Source: Maribellus comscasis (GTDB lineage: Bacteria > Bacteroidota > Bacteroidia > Bacteroidales > Prolixibacteraceae). From it: DNA of 64,000 nucleotides. The notes under the pieces were generated by a model. It ran no database searches. It saw only the letters and a list, made by a program, of their open reading frames with translations, and was not told the DNA's origin. The first letter of the stretch is position 1. Each line of letters opens with the position of its first letter. Both the position numbers and the translations under genes were made by a program. Below are positions 16,607 to 27,077 of the stretch, one piece after another. The stretch lies in NCBI RefSeq assembly GCF_009762775.1, contig NZ_CP046401.1, positions 1,240,001 to 1,304,000 of the forward strand. Direction: 5' to 3'.

Positions 16607-17062
16607 GCTTTCATAAAAATAGTTGAATAGAGCTTCTTTTATTTTGAAAATTTCTCCGCTACTCCTTTTAATACCTGACAATACATTAATCAAAAGCACT
16701 ATACCAATACCAGTATAAAACATAAAAAAATCAGCTGCTTTTTTCTGAAGATAAGGCTCTGCAAAATTTAGGCAAAAAAATCCAAAAAATACAAACAGGT
16801 AAAACAAAAACAGGAAAAACAGGTTTTATTTAGAAAACGGGGTTTTAAATATGATAAAAAAGATTAAAAAAAAGTTTTTTACTGGGAATCAATAACTTAA
16901 TTTTTTAAGAACTGTGTTATTTTTTCCTGAAGATAAAACTTCATTTATTAATCTTTTCAACTATCAGATTTACAAAATATTGACAATGGAAAATTCGTAT
17001 AGTTTCATATTTTTTCATATATTATGAGGAATTTAACACTCTGACACCTATTTGTATTAAGA
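16607..17062. other. Intergenic region upstream of the PAS histidine kinase gene
   Basis: This 456-base stretch is very AT-rich, with poly-A and poly-T runs. No gene, RNA gene or clear promoter of the TTG-N19/20-TAnnTTTG form was found. A minus-strand frame that runs into the DUF1080 gene here looks like low-complexity chance. Confidence 0.4.
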
Positions 17063-19759
17063 ATGAATCAAACCGAAGGTTACATTAAAAAGCTTGAGGA
17101 AGAAAACCAAAATCTGAAAAGGCTTCTCGATGCCTCTGACAAAAAAGTATTAAGAAAGATGTTTAATTCCCACCAGGCTATAATGCTGATGATTGAGGAG
17201 GGAAGCGGACAGATTGTAGACGCCAATGAAGCGGCAGTTGCATTCTACAAGTATCCTAAAAACGAACTGTTGTCTCTAAAAATTGAAGACATCAATACGC
17301 TGTCTCCGGATGAAATAAAAAAGGAAAGAAAAAAAGTAGTCCGGGGAAAAAAGGACTATTTTATTTTCCCGCATCGGATTGCTGACGGAACGATCCGGCA
17401 GGTCGAGGTTTATACTTCGCTTTACGAGATAAATAAGAAACCAACTTTATTTTCTATTATTCACGATGTTACGGAACGAGTTGAAGCTGAAAAGGAATTG
17501 CGAAGAAACGAAGAAAAGTTTGTAAGCGCCTTTAAATCAAACCCAAACAGCATGATCATCAGCAGTCTTGACAACGGAAAAATATATGATGTAAATGACG
17601 CCTTTTTTGAACTTACAGGTCTAACCCGAAAAGATATTACAGGGGAGACAACTCTTTCAGTCGATTTATATGCCGATCCAAATGACCGGGATAAATTAAT
17701 TCAAATTGTCAAAAAAACAGGATCAGTAAGAAATCTTGAGACAAGACTTCACCATCGATCTGGCAAAATACTGACTGTGCTTATATCAGGTGAACTGCTA
17801 AAAACAAGCGGGGACAGAACCATCATTACTACCATGCTTGATATTACACAAAGAAAGCAATTAAAAGATCAGCTGGAAAGTAACAATGTCCTGCTTCAAA
17901 CCATATTCGATAGTGTCCCGGCGATGATTACCGTATATAACCCTGATTTGCAACAAATAAATGCTAACAAAGAATTTGAGAGGATAACCGGCTGGAGCGA
18001 AAGTGATATCAGAGAGAAAAATATAATGGAACTTGTTTATCCGGAAGCCGAATACAGGAAAAAAGCTGCAAAGTTTATGCAGTCGTTACAACCCGGATTT
18101 AAGGATTTTGTTATGACAGGGAAAGACGGAAACGAGATTGAGACCATTTGGGCAAATGTAAAATTGGAAGACGGCAGACAGGTTGGAATCGGCATTGACA
18201 ACCGTGAAAGAAAAGCGGCACAAAAAGAACTACAACAAAGCCAGGAGATAATAAAAGCTGCTCTTTACAGTATGACTGACGCTGTATTTATTTTTGATCC
18301 CAAGCTCAAGCTTCTTTATTACAATGACACTTTTGTTACCTTTCACAGATTTAAAAACAGAGAAGAGTGCCCCGATGTACTTACTGAATATAATGAATTT
18401 CTCACACTTTTTTTCCCTGATGAAACCCCTGCACCAGTTAAAGACTGGCCTGGGACAAAAGCTTTAAAGGGCGAATCGGCCACAAATGCTGAATATATTT
18501 TATTAAGAAAAGATACCGGCGAAAAATGGGTTGGCAGTTACAGTTACGGTCCGATCATTTCAAATGACGGAAAAATTACCGGTGCAGTAATAGTTGTACG
18601 CGATGTAACCCAACAAAAAAACGCTGAAGTAGAACGCGAATATTTATTGAAACAGCTGGCACTAGACAAACAGGCACTCGCTGAATCAGAACAACGTTAC
18701 CGTATAATGGGTGAGTCGGTTGATTATGGCGTATGGGCAACTGATGCCGAAGGAAAGGCAATTCATATCAGCGAATCGTTTTGTAAAATGGTAGGTAAAT
18801 CATTTGAAGAAATACAGGAGTTTGGTTGGATTGATACTTTAGTTCCTGAACAACAACGAGAAGTGATGGATTTATGGATGGACTCTGTAAATACAGGCAA
18901 GCGTTTTGAACATGAACATAAATTTTTAACTCAGGATGGCAAGGTTAAAATGGTACTGGCCATTGGAATGCCCATAAAAGATAAGAATGATAAAGTCGTT
19001 TCATGGGCAGGAATTAATCTTGATATTACCGACAGAAAGAAAATTGAGCTACAACTGGAAGAAAAAAATAACCACCTGACCAAACTAAACGATGTACTTG
19101 AAGACTTTTTTAAAATCGCTGCGCACGATCTTCGGTCCCCTATCCAGAACCTCATCGACATTAACGAACTTGTAAAACAGTCGGCACCGGAAGAAAAATT
19201 TACGCTTATTGAGATGCTCGAACCCATAACCATTCGTTTAAAACGAACGGTCGACGGGCTTATGGAGGCAGTAAGTCTTCAAACAAAACAGGAATTAGCT
19301 ATTGCACAAATCAGATTTATAAAAGTATGGAAAGAAGTTGCCGCTGAGTTAAGCAATCAAATTACAAATTTTAAAGGAACAATTGAGACCGATTTTGAAG
19401 ATGCGCCCGAAATTCATTTTATTGAAGCTCACCTAGTCAGTATTTTACGTAATTTGGTTTCAAATTCAATAAAATACGCTTCTGAAGTAAAAAATTCATT
19501 TGTGAGAATTTCAACAAAAAAAGAAGGAGAATCAGTACTTTTAAGCGTAGAAGACAATGGAATTGGCATTAATCTAAAAAATGCCGGCTCCGAATTGTTT
19601 AAACCTTTCAAAAGATTCACTTCGAAAGTGGAAGGTACTGGAATGGGGCTTTATATTGTAAAAAATATTGTAGAAAAAAATGGAGGTTATGTACGGGTGG
19701 AAAGTAAAGTAAACAAGGGCACAATTTTTTATTGTTATTTAAAAGAATACACAACATAA
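17063..19759 (+). CDS. Cytosolic sensor histidine kinase with five PAS domains
   Basis: This 898-residue kinase has no membrane segment or signal peptide. After a short coiled coil (residues 5-25) come PAS domains at about 30-150, 155-275, 280-395, 400-515 and 545-670, several ending in the D-x-T-x-R/Q linker (HDVTERVEAE, LDITQRKQ, RDVTQQKN, LDITDRKK). The dimerisation helix carries the phospho-acceptor H688 in AAHDLRSP. The ATP-binding lid follows with the N-box RNLVSNSIKYA, G1 EDNGIGI and G2 GTGMGLYIVKNI. There is no receiver or output domain, and no response regulator gene is adjacent, so it is an orphan kinase. The TfoX-N gene begins eight bases after its stop. Confidence 0.93.
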   Translation: MNQTEGYIKKLEEENQNLKRLLDASDKKVLRKMFNSHQAIMLMIEEGSGQIVDANEAAVAFYKYPKNELLSLKIEDINTLSPDEIKKERKKVVRGKKDYFIFPHRIADGTIRQVEVYTSLYEINKKPTLFSIIHDVTERVEAEKELRRNEEKFVSAFKSNPNSMIISSLDNGKIYDVNDAFFELTGLTRKDITGETTLSVDLYADPNDRDKLIQIVKKTGSVRNLETRLHHRSGKILTVLISGELLKTSGDRTIITTMLDITQRKQLKDQLESNNVLLQTIFDSVPAMITVYNPDLQQINANKEFERITGWSESDIREKNIMELVYPEAEYRKKAAKFMQSLQPGFKDFVMTGKDGNEIETIWANVKLEDGRQVGIGIDNRERKAAQKELQQSQEIIKAALYSMTDAVFIFDPKLKLLYYNDTFVTFHRFKNREECPDVLTEYNEFLTLFFPDETPAPVKDWPGTKALKGESATNAEYILLRKDTGEKWVGSYSYGPIISNDGKITGAVIVVRDVTQQKNAEVEREYLLKQLALDKQALAESEQRYRIMGESVDYGVWATDAEGKAIHISESFCKMVGKSFEEIQEFGWIDTLVPEQQREVMDLWMDSVNTGKRFEHEHKFLTQDGKVKMVLAIGMPIKDKNDKVVSWAGINLDITDRKKIELQLEEKNNHLTKLNDVLEDFFKIAAHDLRSPIQNLIDINELVKQSAPEEKFTLIEMLEPITIRLKRTVDGLMEAVSLQTKQELAIAQIRFIKVWKEVAAELSNQITNFKGTIETDFEDAPEIHFIEAHLVSILRNLVSNSIKYASEVKNSFVRISTKKEGESVLLSVEDNGIGINLKNAGSELFKPFKRFTSKVEGTGMGLYIVKNIVEKNGGYVRVESKVNKGTIFYCYLKEYTT

Positions 19760-19767
19760 AAAATCAA

Positions 19768-20094
19768 ATGTCATCAGACAAAAATTTTGTTGAATTTATA
19801 GTTGACCAAATTGAAAACGCCGGAGAGATTAGTTTCCGCAAGATGTTTGGAGAATATGGAGTTTATTCCGGTGGCAAACTGTTCGGACTAATCTGCGATA
19901 ATAAATTATTTATAAAACCCACCGTTTCCGGCAGAACATTTATTGGCGATATAATTGAAGCGCCCCCTTATCCCGGAGCCAAAACAAGCTTTTTAATTGA
20001 AGACAAAATAGAAGACCGGGAATGGTTAAGTGAATTGGTTAGGATAACCGTAAAAGAACTGCCCGACCCCAAACCCAAAAAAAGAAAAAAATAA
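19768..20094 (+). CDS. TfoX N-terminal domain family protein
   Basis: From the ATG at 19768 the protein has 108 residues, all within the TfoX_N fold: I-S-F-R-KMFGEYGVY, then G-K-LFGLICDNKLFIKPT near residue 40-55, and a basic C-terminal tail PKPKKRKK. The longer frame opening at 19732 runs through the end of the kinase gene and is not family-like. TfoX_N proteins without the C-terminal DNA-binding domain are of unknown function, although full TfoX/Sxy controls competence genes in gammaproteobacteria. It starts eight bases after the kinase stop and is likely co-transcribed with it. Confidence 0.88.
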   Translation: MSSDKNFVEFIVDQIENAGEISFRKMFGEYGVYSGGKLFGLICDNKLFIKPTVSGRTFIGDIIEAPPYPGAKTSFLIEDKIEDREWLSELVRITVKELPDPKPKKRKK

Positions 20095-20334
20095 GTCTGG
20101 AGCCTTTTAATCTTCACTACATATTAAAAAAAGCAGAACAGGCGGATAAAGGAATTTCAAATAAGAAGAAAAGAAATAAACAGCGCAAATAATGTTTGTT
20201 TTTCTTTTTTATCAAATTTGACAAAAGTTAAAAATTGATTTTTTTGATGTGAAGTAAACAAAAACAATGCGTTACAATATTTCATAAAAATATTCTTCGA
20301 TTCAGACTAAATTTTGATGTCCGTTTTACAAAAA

Positions 20335-20361
20335 AAGCCACTCCGAAAAACGAAGTGGCTT
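20335..20361 (-). terminator. Intrinsic terminator of the TSP3-repeat gene
   Basis: Stem AAGCCACT/AGTGGCTT with an 11-base loop. On the minus strand a run of seven T (complement of 20330-20336) follows. Nearly identical in sequence, loop included, to the terminator at 29153-29180. Confidence 0.85.
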
Positions 20362-20381
20362 CTCCAAAATTACGGTCAGAT

Positions 20382-23300
20382 TTACTTTTTAATTACTTTT
20401 CCAACAATTAGATTCTCTTTCCCAATTAATCGATAGGTATATAGTCCCGATTCCCATTCCCGGGTTCTTACAACACGGATGTTTTCTCCCGCTACCAATT
20501 GAACTTTTTCTGAAATTTTTAATCTTCCAAGTAGATTATAGAACTCGATTCTAATTTCTTCTGCTTTCTCACAAATAATATTTAAAGAGAGTGTATTATT
20601 AAACGGATTTGGATAGACTTCACAAGCAAATTGTTCCTCATCCACAATAATCACGGAGGTAGCTTCGCAAACGTCTCCTACTCCATCATTGTCGGCATCA
20701 AGTTGATCGGCGTTTGCAGTTAACGGGCAATTGTCATATTCATTTAATACTCCATCCCCATCAATATCGTCATCACATTCGTCCCCTTCTCCGTCAGCAT
20801 CAGAATCCAGCTGAAGTTCATTTACAACAAACGGGCAATTGTCGTTATTATTCAACACGCCGTCGTCATCAATATCGCCGTCGCAGCTGTCCCCTTTCCC
20901 ATCTCCATCGGTATCGACCTGATCATTATTGGGTGTTACCGGGCAATTGTCCTGGTCATTCAAAATCCCGTCGCCATCAATATCATCATCGCACATATCT
21001 CCTATTCCATCGTAATCAGAATCCTGCTGATATAAATTAAATACCAGCGGACAATTGTCATAAACGTTAAGAATCTCGTCGCCGTCAATATCATTATCAC
21101 AGATATCTCCTACACCATCCTTGTCAGCGTCAGCCTGGTCAGAATTTTCGGTCAAAGGACAATTATCGGTAACATCCGGGACTCCATCTCCGTCGGTATC
21201 ATCTTCACAAATATCGCCAATGCCATTATTGTTTACATCGGTCTGGTCGGCATTGGCCACATAGAGACAATTATCAGAATCATTTAAAACACCGTCGCCA
21301 TCAATATCTCCATCGCAAACATTACCAATGCCATCGCCGTCAGAATCTTCCTGCCCGCTATTTGGCGTTACCGGGCAATTGTCAGCATTATTCGGAATAC
21401 CATCGCCATCTATGTCATTATCACACAAATCTCCTGTACCGTCGCCATCGGTATCAATCTGTTCTTTGTTTGATATATACGGGCAATTATCTATATCATT
21501 TAAAATTTCGTCGCCATCAATATCATCATCACACACATCGCCAATACCATCATTATCCGTATCAATTTGATTGGTGTTTTGTACTAACGGGCAATTGTCC
21601 ATTGAGTCTGGTATGCCATCTGCATCTGCATCATTTTCACACACATCACCAATACCATCACTGTCTGTATCCGTCTGGTCAGCATTGGAAACATAAATAC
21701 AATTGTCATTGCTATTTAATACACCATCCCCGTCAATATCATCATCGCAAATATCGCCGACTCCGTCGCTGTCAGAATCTGTCTGGTCGGCATTGACTAT
21801 TAGCGGGCAATTGTCTTCATCATTCAGAACGCCATCGCCATCAATATCGTCGTCACATACATCACCAATTCCGTCTTTGTCGAAATCTTTCTGATTTAAG
21901 TTTGATACATAGGGACAATTATCATCGTCATTCAGAACTGTATCTCCATCAATATCGTCGTCACAAACGTCTCCAATCCCGTCGCTATCAACATCTTCCT
22001 GATTTGAATTTGCAACGTACGGACAATTATCTATATCGTTTGTTATTCCATCACCATCAATATCATCGTCACATAGATCTCCGATTCCGTCTTTGTCTGT
22101 ATCGTTCTGGTCGGCGTTTTGTGTATAAGGGCAATTGTCAATATCATCGTCTATTCCATCGTTATCGGTATCATAATCGCAGGCATCGCCTTCGCCATCG
22201 CCATCATAATCTGCCTGGTCGGCATTTGCTATTGTTGGGCAATTGTCAACATTATTGGGAATGCCATCGCCATCAATATCATCATCACACACATCGCCAA
22301 TACCATCTTCGTCAACATCTTCCTGTCCCGGGTTGTAAACAAGAGTACAGTTGTCTGCTGCGTCAATAATGTCATCTCCGTCAGAATCCTTATCTTCATT
22401 ATCGAGGTAAGCATTAATATCGTCAACAGCAAAGCCCCATGAAATGGTATCGGTGTTTATATTTCCGTATAAATCACCAACACCGGTTAGCTTTATTAAA
22501 AGGTAATCACCATTATCAACACCGGTAAATGAAGAATTAAAAACAAGCATACTGTCAGAACACCCCCATTGGATATCTACCGGGGTATACCCTTGAGTTA
22601 CGTTTAAAAATTTGACATTATTTTCATCAATAAGACTACAATCGATAGCTTCATTAAAAGCCACATAAATGTAATCTTCATTTTGCAGATTATCAGATAA
22701 TGGACGTGGGTAGCCCAACACTTCCGGAGCATTTCTGTCAACCTTTGCTTCTATGCTGTTTGAGTAACTTTCCGAACTGCCATTTGTTATTTCTGCTCTG
22801 AAAACAAAGTCGCCATCTTCAACATTATAGACAGGGACAACAATATCTGTAGTATTCTCATTTAAATCTTCCACCAAAACCTCTTTCAATGTGGTCCAAA
22901 AAGTAGCATCCTTTTCACGCACCTCAATAAAACAATAATCGATAGTTGTTGTGTCATAATCAGAAAGCGTCATTTTCATTTCATTTTCCGTAATAACATC
23001 TTTCTCTGAAGCAATTGTCATATCGCTGCATTCGGAAGGATAGAAGACGCTAAGATAAACATCATCAGAAATATCACTTTCACACTCGGACTCAAGTGTA
23101 AATTTCAAATCCGGATAAGCAGTTGTTTTTAAAGGCCCCTTGGCAATGGTTACCGTTGCAAATACAGATTCGAATGCAGGGATGGTATAAGGTATTTTTT
23201 CTCCACCGCCAACGGTGTTCCCTCCCACTGTAACAACTGCTCCATCGGGATTACTGGTAGCGTCGAACATTAAATTATAAACCATATCTTCATTACTGTC

Positions 23301-26300
23301 GCTTAAATTTGTTAGTTCAAGAACAAAAACTCCTCTTTCAGTATTCGATGAAAGTGTCTGGTTATAAACGTCAGCTTCTAATTGAAGTCTTTCGCGATGT
23401 TGCGTTTTTTCTTCGTAAGGACAACTCGAACGACCTGCTACGGTATTAAAAGCCGGTGTCCCGTAAACCTGGTCTTTCAAAACATCAACACTGAAATAAT
23501 CGCCTGAGTCGTCGTCCTGCAAAACATAACCAACCGTTTGTGAATTTGTTTCAGTGGTAGTGCTTGATTCGCCAATTTCAGCTTTAACTGAAACGCCCAC
23601 GCCCGCAGTCCCCCCGGAGCCGCCTACTAAGCATCCTGCCTCAACAGCAACCTCGGCATCAACATATACAGTATACTCAAGACTCATTGAACGTGTTGAA
23701 GACGATTCGACAGATGACTCGTAATTTACTCCGGAACTAAAAGACACATTCTCTACAAACTCTGCTTTTTCAATATTGTCATGGTTATTTTCTATCATTT
23801 GCCGCCAAACATCAGCCTGAGTCAAATATCTTTCTGCTTCCAAATCATCGCCGTCCAGTTCTTCATAATATGCCAATTCTTCCAATTGAGGAATTAAGGT
23901 TTGGGAAATATGTTCTTCCGAATACATAAAAGTTGTATTGAACCCATCCGGGGCAACAATAAGTTCAGTACTTTTTACCGGCTCACATTTATCGTAGTCG
24001 TAGGTTATTACATCCGTAAGGGCATAAATTAAATTTAGCGCCCCGCCTACATATACATCTCCATCAGCGCCGGTAATTTCATCACTTGATGTTTCAAACC
24101 GTTCGGTGTTGGTAACCGTATAAATCAATTCGTTATTTTCAACTGATGTTGCACCTATAGTTGTAGAAACACCAACCGAGCCCCAGATTTCAGTTTCGGT
24201 ATTGAGGAACCCTGAGCCTGCTTCAAATTTCACCCCAAGCCTTGCCTCGGCCCAAGCATTTACAGCTCCCTCCTTGAGTGTACTAAAACTCATGGAGTTT
24301 TCGATGGTCGTACTTTCTTCAAGATAACTGTAACTTGCGTCTCCCGGTGGGTCGTGTAGAATGAGGAAAGGCATGGAAGGCGTAACAGTGGTAAATGTAT
24401 TGTCCCGGGGATTGTTACCAACAACCAGGATATCTATTTTACCCGAAAAAACTTCATTGTTCCCCAAATAAACAGTTGCGTAAAATTCTTTTAAAAAATC
24501 TCCGGTAATTTTAGGTTTGCCCGGGACTATTGTCAGGGTGTCGATCCCGTCTTCAAAAAATAATGTGTCGTAAGAGAAATTTTCTGATTCAATATTTTGC
24601 TGCACAATAATATAACCGCCGTTAGCATCACACACTTTTCCATTTAACTCTTCGGTAACATGGAAAACAATATCACTTGTATCTCCCTGTTCCATAATAA
24701 CCAAATTGCACAACGAAGAGTAATTGTCCCCCCAGTCAATATTGAGTTCCGGTGGAAGTATATAAGTTGCATTATAGCTTGTATCGTTGTATGTAAGGTC
24801 TATAACATCGGGTCTAAAGTAGGCCAATACGTCGTTGGTCTTTACCATATTTTCATCAATGGAAGTGAAGGATTCCACATCAATTGTATATTTACGAGCC
24901 GGCAAATCTACTGAATAGTATCCGGTTGTATCTGTTTCTACCAGCATACTGAAATATCCGTCAACATCGGAAATGCGGAGTTTTGCCTGCCCAATATAAG
25001 TATTGCAGCTTGCTGAAATATATCCATCGAGTTTGAATTCAGTGGTATCAATAAAATTAACTCCTTCTATATTGTCCAAAATATTCATTGTTACTGACGG
25101 AGGGGAGAACAGATGGGAATCCAGAGCCGGAGTAAGTTCATGCTCACCCGCCATTAGAATTGCCACTGCAAAATTACCTGCCGAATCAGTAACAAACCCC
25201 TGACTGTTGTCATCGTCCAATAAGATATCTACGCCGGATAAAGGGTAATTTCCAGCAGGTGTCCTTTGTAATACCTTTCCCTGCACAATAAGCGACGTTG
25301 TATCTTTAAATCTAATATCTGTTTCCTGGTTATGAGCTGTTGTCAATGAAACGGTATCTTTTGAAGGATCAAAATTATGATCTTCCAATACAGGATAGAC
25401 TACAAAATCAGAACTTTCGTTATAGTAAACTTTATCAATTGAAAATTTTCCCTGCCCGTTTGTCATTGTAGAATAATAAGTGGTGGTATCCGACTCAACT
25501 GTGCCTATACGTTTAGCAATCACTTTGACATTTGGCAGCCCACTCTCAGAATTGGTGACTACTTTTCCTGATATTATGCCGTCGGGTAAAAGCCTTCCAT
25601 TTGTTGAGTCGCGAAGATAGCCCCCTGGTATTGAAGTAACGAGATAATTATAATAGTAACCGGGCACGATCGAGGAACTTTCGTCTGCAGCGCTTGTTAG
25701 TGAAGGTAAGTCATTGTAACTTTCACGGTAATTATCATATACATAATCATAGGTTCGCCGTTCAACAACATAGCCGGTAACTTCCGGTGCAGTTGTTTTA
25801 TTCCAATTCAGAACAATTGATTGTGACTTATCGGTACTGGCCTGTAAATTCATTTCAAAACATTCGCCCGTTTCATGTTCATCGTCATCGTAGTCTTCAT
25901 AAGGATAGTAATCGGTATAATGACGCATCGCACAACCATCTACATCTAACTGGTCACCATAATTGGGCAAAATTTCATAATAACATGCCTGAAGCTCATA
26001 ATTAAAAATATCTCCTGCTGACAGACCTCGATGATAAAAATAGAAACAGCCGTTTTCTTCGTCAACCTCAACGTTGCTTACTCCTGAGTTATTATCAAAC
26101 AGCAATGCGACCCATTTTTTACTTCCATCGGCATTTTCTTTGTAAAGCCTCATTTTACTCGATTTCTCATAGGCCCATAAATGCTTGTCATGTACCTTAA
26201 CCTTAATAAAGTTGCTGTAACATGACGAGCACTCTTCGATATAAACAGCCGGAACTTGAAGAGTATGATTTTTTGAAACAGAAAAAGGATGGGATGTATG

Positions 26301-26672
26301 ATATATATTAAATCTCATGTACCAGTAATTGACCTTCATTGTAACGCTTATTTCTTCCCCCGGATAAAAATCGGTTATATCTACATCCGTAAAACGATAA
26401 TACGAAGCATATGGATTATCCAGAGTATCTATAGCTGTTGTTTTTGATAGCGGTCTGGATTTACTGGAAATAACAAATTGTACCGTAATGTATTCGGACG
26501 CATCATATATACTTGGTCCCAGATCAGCAACAAGAGTGATTTCTCCGTCACGATTGTCAATTATATATAGGTCATAATTCGGTTCAGCTGCAACCGTGCT
26601 CTTTGTGAGGCTTAAAACGCAAATGACCATTACGCATAAGCGCAAAAAAAATGTGTGGGTAAAATTCTTCAT
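20382..26672 (-). CDS. Giant secreted protein with 16 thrombospondin type 3 repeats and T9SS sorting domain
   Basis: This 2096-residue protein starts with a Sec signal peptide (residues ~8-29, ending VAAEP). A fibronectin-III-like module (~275-350) is followed by two or three carboxypeptidase-regulatory-like beta domains (~368-640), a large unassigned central region (~640-1270) and an Ig-like stretch (~1330-1420). Residues ~1425-2005 are 16 copies of a 36-residue Ca2+-binding TSP3 unit (DxDxDG...D-x-DNCP...N-x-x-Q). The last ~85 residues are a type A T9SS C-terminal domain (YPNPFNN, then GLYTYRL, KVIKK end). It should be exported by the T9SS and anchored at or released from the surface. The gene stands alone with its own terminator. 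Binding target unknown. Confidence 0.93.
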   Translation of the reverse strand: MKNFTHTFFLRLCVMVICVLSLTKSTVAAEPNYDLYIIDNRDGEITLVADLGPSIYDASEYITVQFVISSKSRPLSKTTAIDTLDNPYASYYRFTDVDITDFYPGEEISVTMKVNYWYMRFNIYHTSHPFSVSKNHTLQVPAVYIEECSSCYSNFIKVKVHDKHLWAYEKSSKMRLYKENADGSKKWVALLFDNNSGVSNVEVDEENGCFYFYHRGLSAGDIFNYELQACYYEILPNYGDQLDVDGCAMRHYTDYYPYEDYDDDEHETGECFEMNLQASTDKSQSIVLNWNKTTAPEVTGYVVERRTYDYVYDNYRESYNDLPSLTSAADESSSIVPGYYYNYLVTSIPGGYLRDSTNGRLLPDGIISGKVVTNSESGLPNVKVIAKRIGTVESDTTTYYSTMTNGQGKFSIDKVYYNESSDFVVYPVLEDHNFDPSKDTVSLTTAHNQETDIRFKDTTSLIVQGKVLQRTPAGNYPLSGVDILLDDDNSQGFVTDSAGNFAVAILMAGEHELTPALDSHLFSPPSVTMNILDNIEGVNFIDTTEFKLDGYISASCNTYIGQAKLRISDVDGYFSMLVETDTTGYYSVDLPARKYTIDVESFTSIDENMVKTNDVLAYFRPDVIDLTYNDTSYNATYILPPELNIDWGDNYSSLCNLVIMEQGDTSDIVFHVTEELNGKVCDANGGYIIVQQNIESENFSYDTLFFEDGIDTLTIVPGKPKITGDFLKEFYATVYLGNNEVFSGKIDILVVGNNPRDNTFTTVTPSMPFLILHDPPGDASYSYLEESTTIENSMSFSTLKEGAVNAWAEARLGVKFEAGSGFLNTETEIWGSVGVSTTIGATSVENNELIYTVTNTERFETSSDEITGADGDVYVGGALNLIYALTDVITYDYDKCEPVKSTELIVAPDGFNTTFMYSEEHISQTLIPQLEELAYYEELDGDDLEAERYLTQADVWRQMIENNHDNIEKAEFVENVSFSSGVNYESSVESSSTRSMSLEYTVYVDAEVAVEAGCLVGGSGGTAGVGVSVKAEIGESSTTTETNSQTVGYVLQDDDSGDYFSVDVLKDQVYGTPAFNTVAGRSSCPYEEKTQHRERLQLEADVYNQTLSSNTERGVFVLELTNLSDSNEDMVYNLMFDATSNPDGAVVTVGGNTVGGGEKIPYTIPAFESVFATVTIAKGPLKTTAYPDLKFTLESECESDISDDVYLSVFYPSECSDMTIASEKDVITENEMKMTLSDYDTTTIDYCFIEVREKDATFWTTLKEVLVEDLNENTTDIVVPVYNVEDGDFVFRAEITNGSSESYSNSIEAKVDRNAPEVLGYPRPLSDNLQNEDYIYVAFNEAIDCSLIDENNVKFLNVTQGYTPVDIQWGCSDSMLVFNSSFTGVDNGDYLLIKLTGVGDLYGNINTDTISWGFAVDDINAYLDNEDKDSDGDDIIDAADNCTLVYNPGQEDVDEDGIGDVCDDDIDGDGIPNNVDNCPTIANADQADYDGDGEGDACDYDTDNDGIDDDIDNCPYTQNADQNDTDKDGIGDLCDDDIDGDGITNDIDNCPYVANSNQEDVDSDGIGDVCDDDIDGDTVLNDDDNCPYVSNLNQKDFDKDGIGDVCDDDIDGDGVLNDEDNCPLIVNADQTDSDSDGVGDICDDDIDGDGVLNSNDNCIYVSNADQTDTDSDGIGDVCENDADADGIPDSMDNCPLVQNTNQIDTDNDGIGDVCDDDIDGDEILNDIDNCPYISNKEQIDTDGDGTGDLCDNDIDGDGIPNNADNCPVTPNSGQEDSDGDGIGNVCDGDIDGDGVLNDSDNCLYVANADQTDVNNNGIGDICEDDTDGDGVPDVTDNCPLTENSDQADADKDGVGDICDNDIDGDEILNVYDNCPLVFNLYQQDSDYDGIGDMCDDDIDGDGILNDQDNCPVTPNNDQVDTDGDGKGDSCDGDIDDDGVLNNNDNCPFVVNELQLDSDADGEGDECDDDIDGDGVLNEYDNCPLTANADQLDADNDGVGDVCEATSVIIVDEEQFACEVYPNPFNNTLSLNIICEKAEEIRIEFYNLLGRLKISEKVQLVAGENIRVVRTREWESGLYTYRLIGKENLIVGKVIKK
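20655..22410 (-). repeat. Tandem 108-bp repeat encoding 16 TSP3 units
   Basis: About 16 head-to-tail copies of a 108-bp unit. Each codes for one D-rich unit with the invariant DNC and a following CD/CE; copies differ by many substitutions, with VLND/IPNN/ILND variants dispersed along the array. The copies keep the reading frame throughout, so the array evolved by in-frame duplication. Confidence 0.9.
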
Positions 26673-27077
26673 ATTTTTAGATATTACTGTTAAATAAGAT
26701 ATATTTCACATTATTCAATAGTTAAGCTTATCGCTCAGACTTTCTTCACTGCTGACGAACTGTTTTTTTAGATCAGAACCTGAAAAGGATATCAATCCGA
26801 GAAAAATATTCCGACTTATTGAATAGCAAAAAAGACGAAACATATCACCCCTACAAAAAAGGCAAGACAGATCCATGATTCCTGGTTTTTATTTTTCTTA
26901 ATACAAATTACACATTCAACCACGGTAAATTTAGCTGCATTAGCTATTCGAGGACGGAAACACCCCCCTAACAAAATCTTAACTTTTACGGTTTTATTGA
27001 AAATAAATGAGAAATGTTGGGAGTTTTGTCCTGATTTATTAAAAATTGCGAATTAAAGACTGAAAAAATTAAATAAT
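26673..27077. other. Intergenic region between the TSP3 protein and the 7TMR regulator genes
   Basis: This 405-base stretch holds no gene. It should contain the start region of the TSP3-repeat gene (right of 26672), but no TAnnTTTG box is evident, and no hairpin follows the regulator gene's stop at 27078. Nothing else is recognised. Confidence 0.4.

Noticed and set aside
16520..16807. Minus-strand frame of 95 codons overlapping the DUF1080 gene end.
   Set aside because: Low-complexity F/I/L-rich translation of an AT-rich stretch that overlaps a real gene; no family resemblance.
20700..22400. Long plus-strand frames antisense to the TSP3 repeats.
   Set aside because: They arise from the repeated D-rich codons read backward (H/R-rich translations); no independent support.
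20655..22410. Tandem 108-base units considered as a CRISPR-like array.
   Set aside because: The units are coding in frame, have no constant repeat plus unique spacer, and encode TSP3 calcium-binding motifs.
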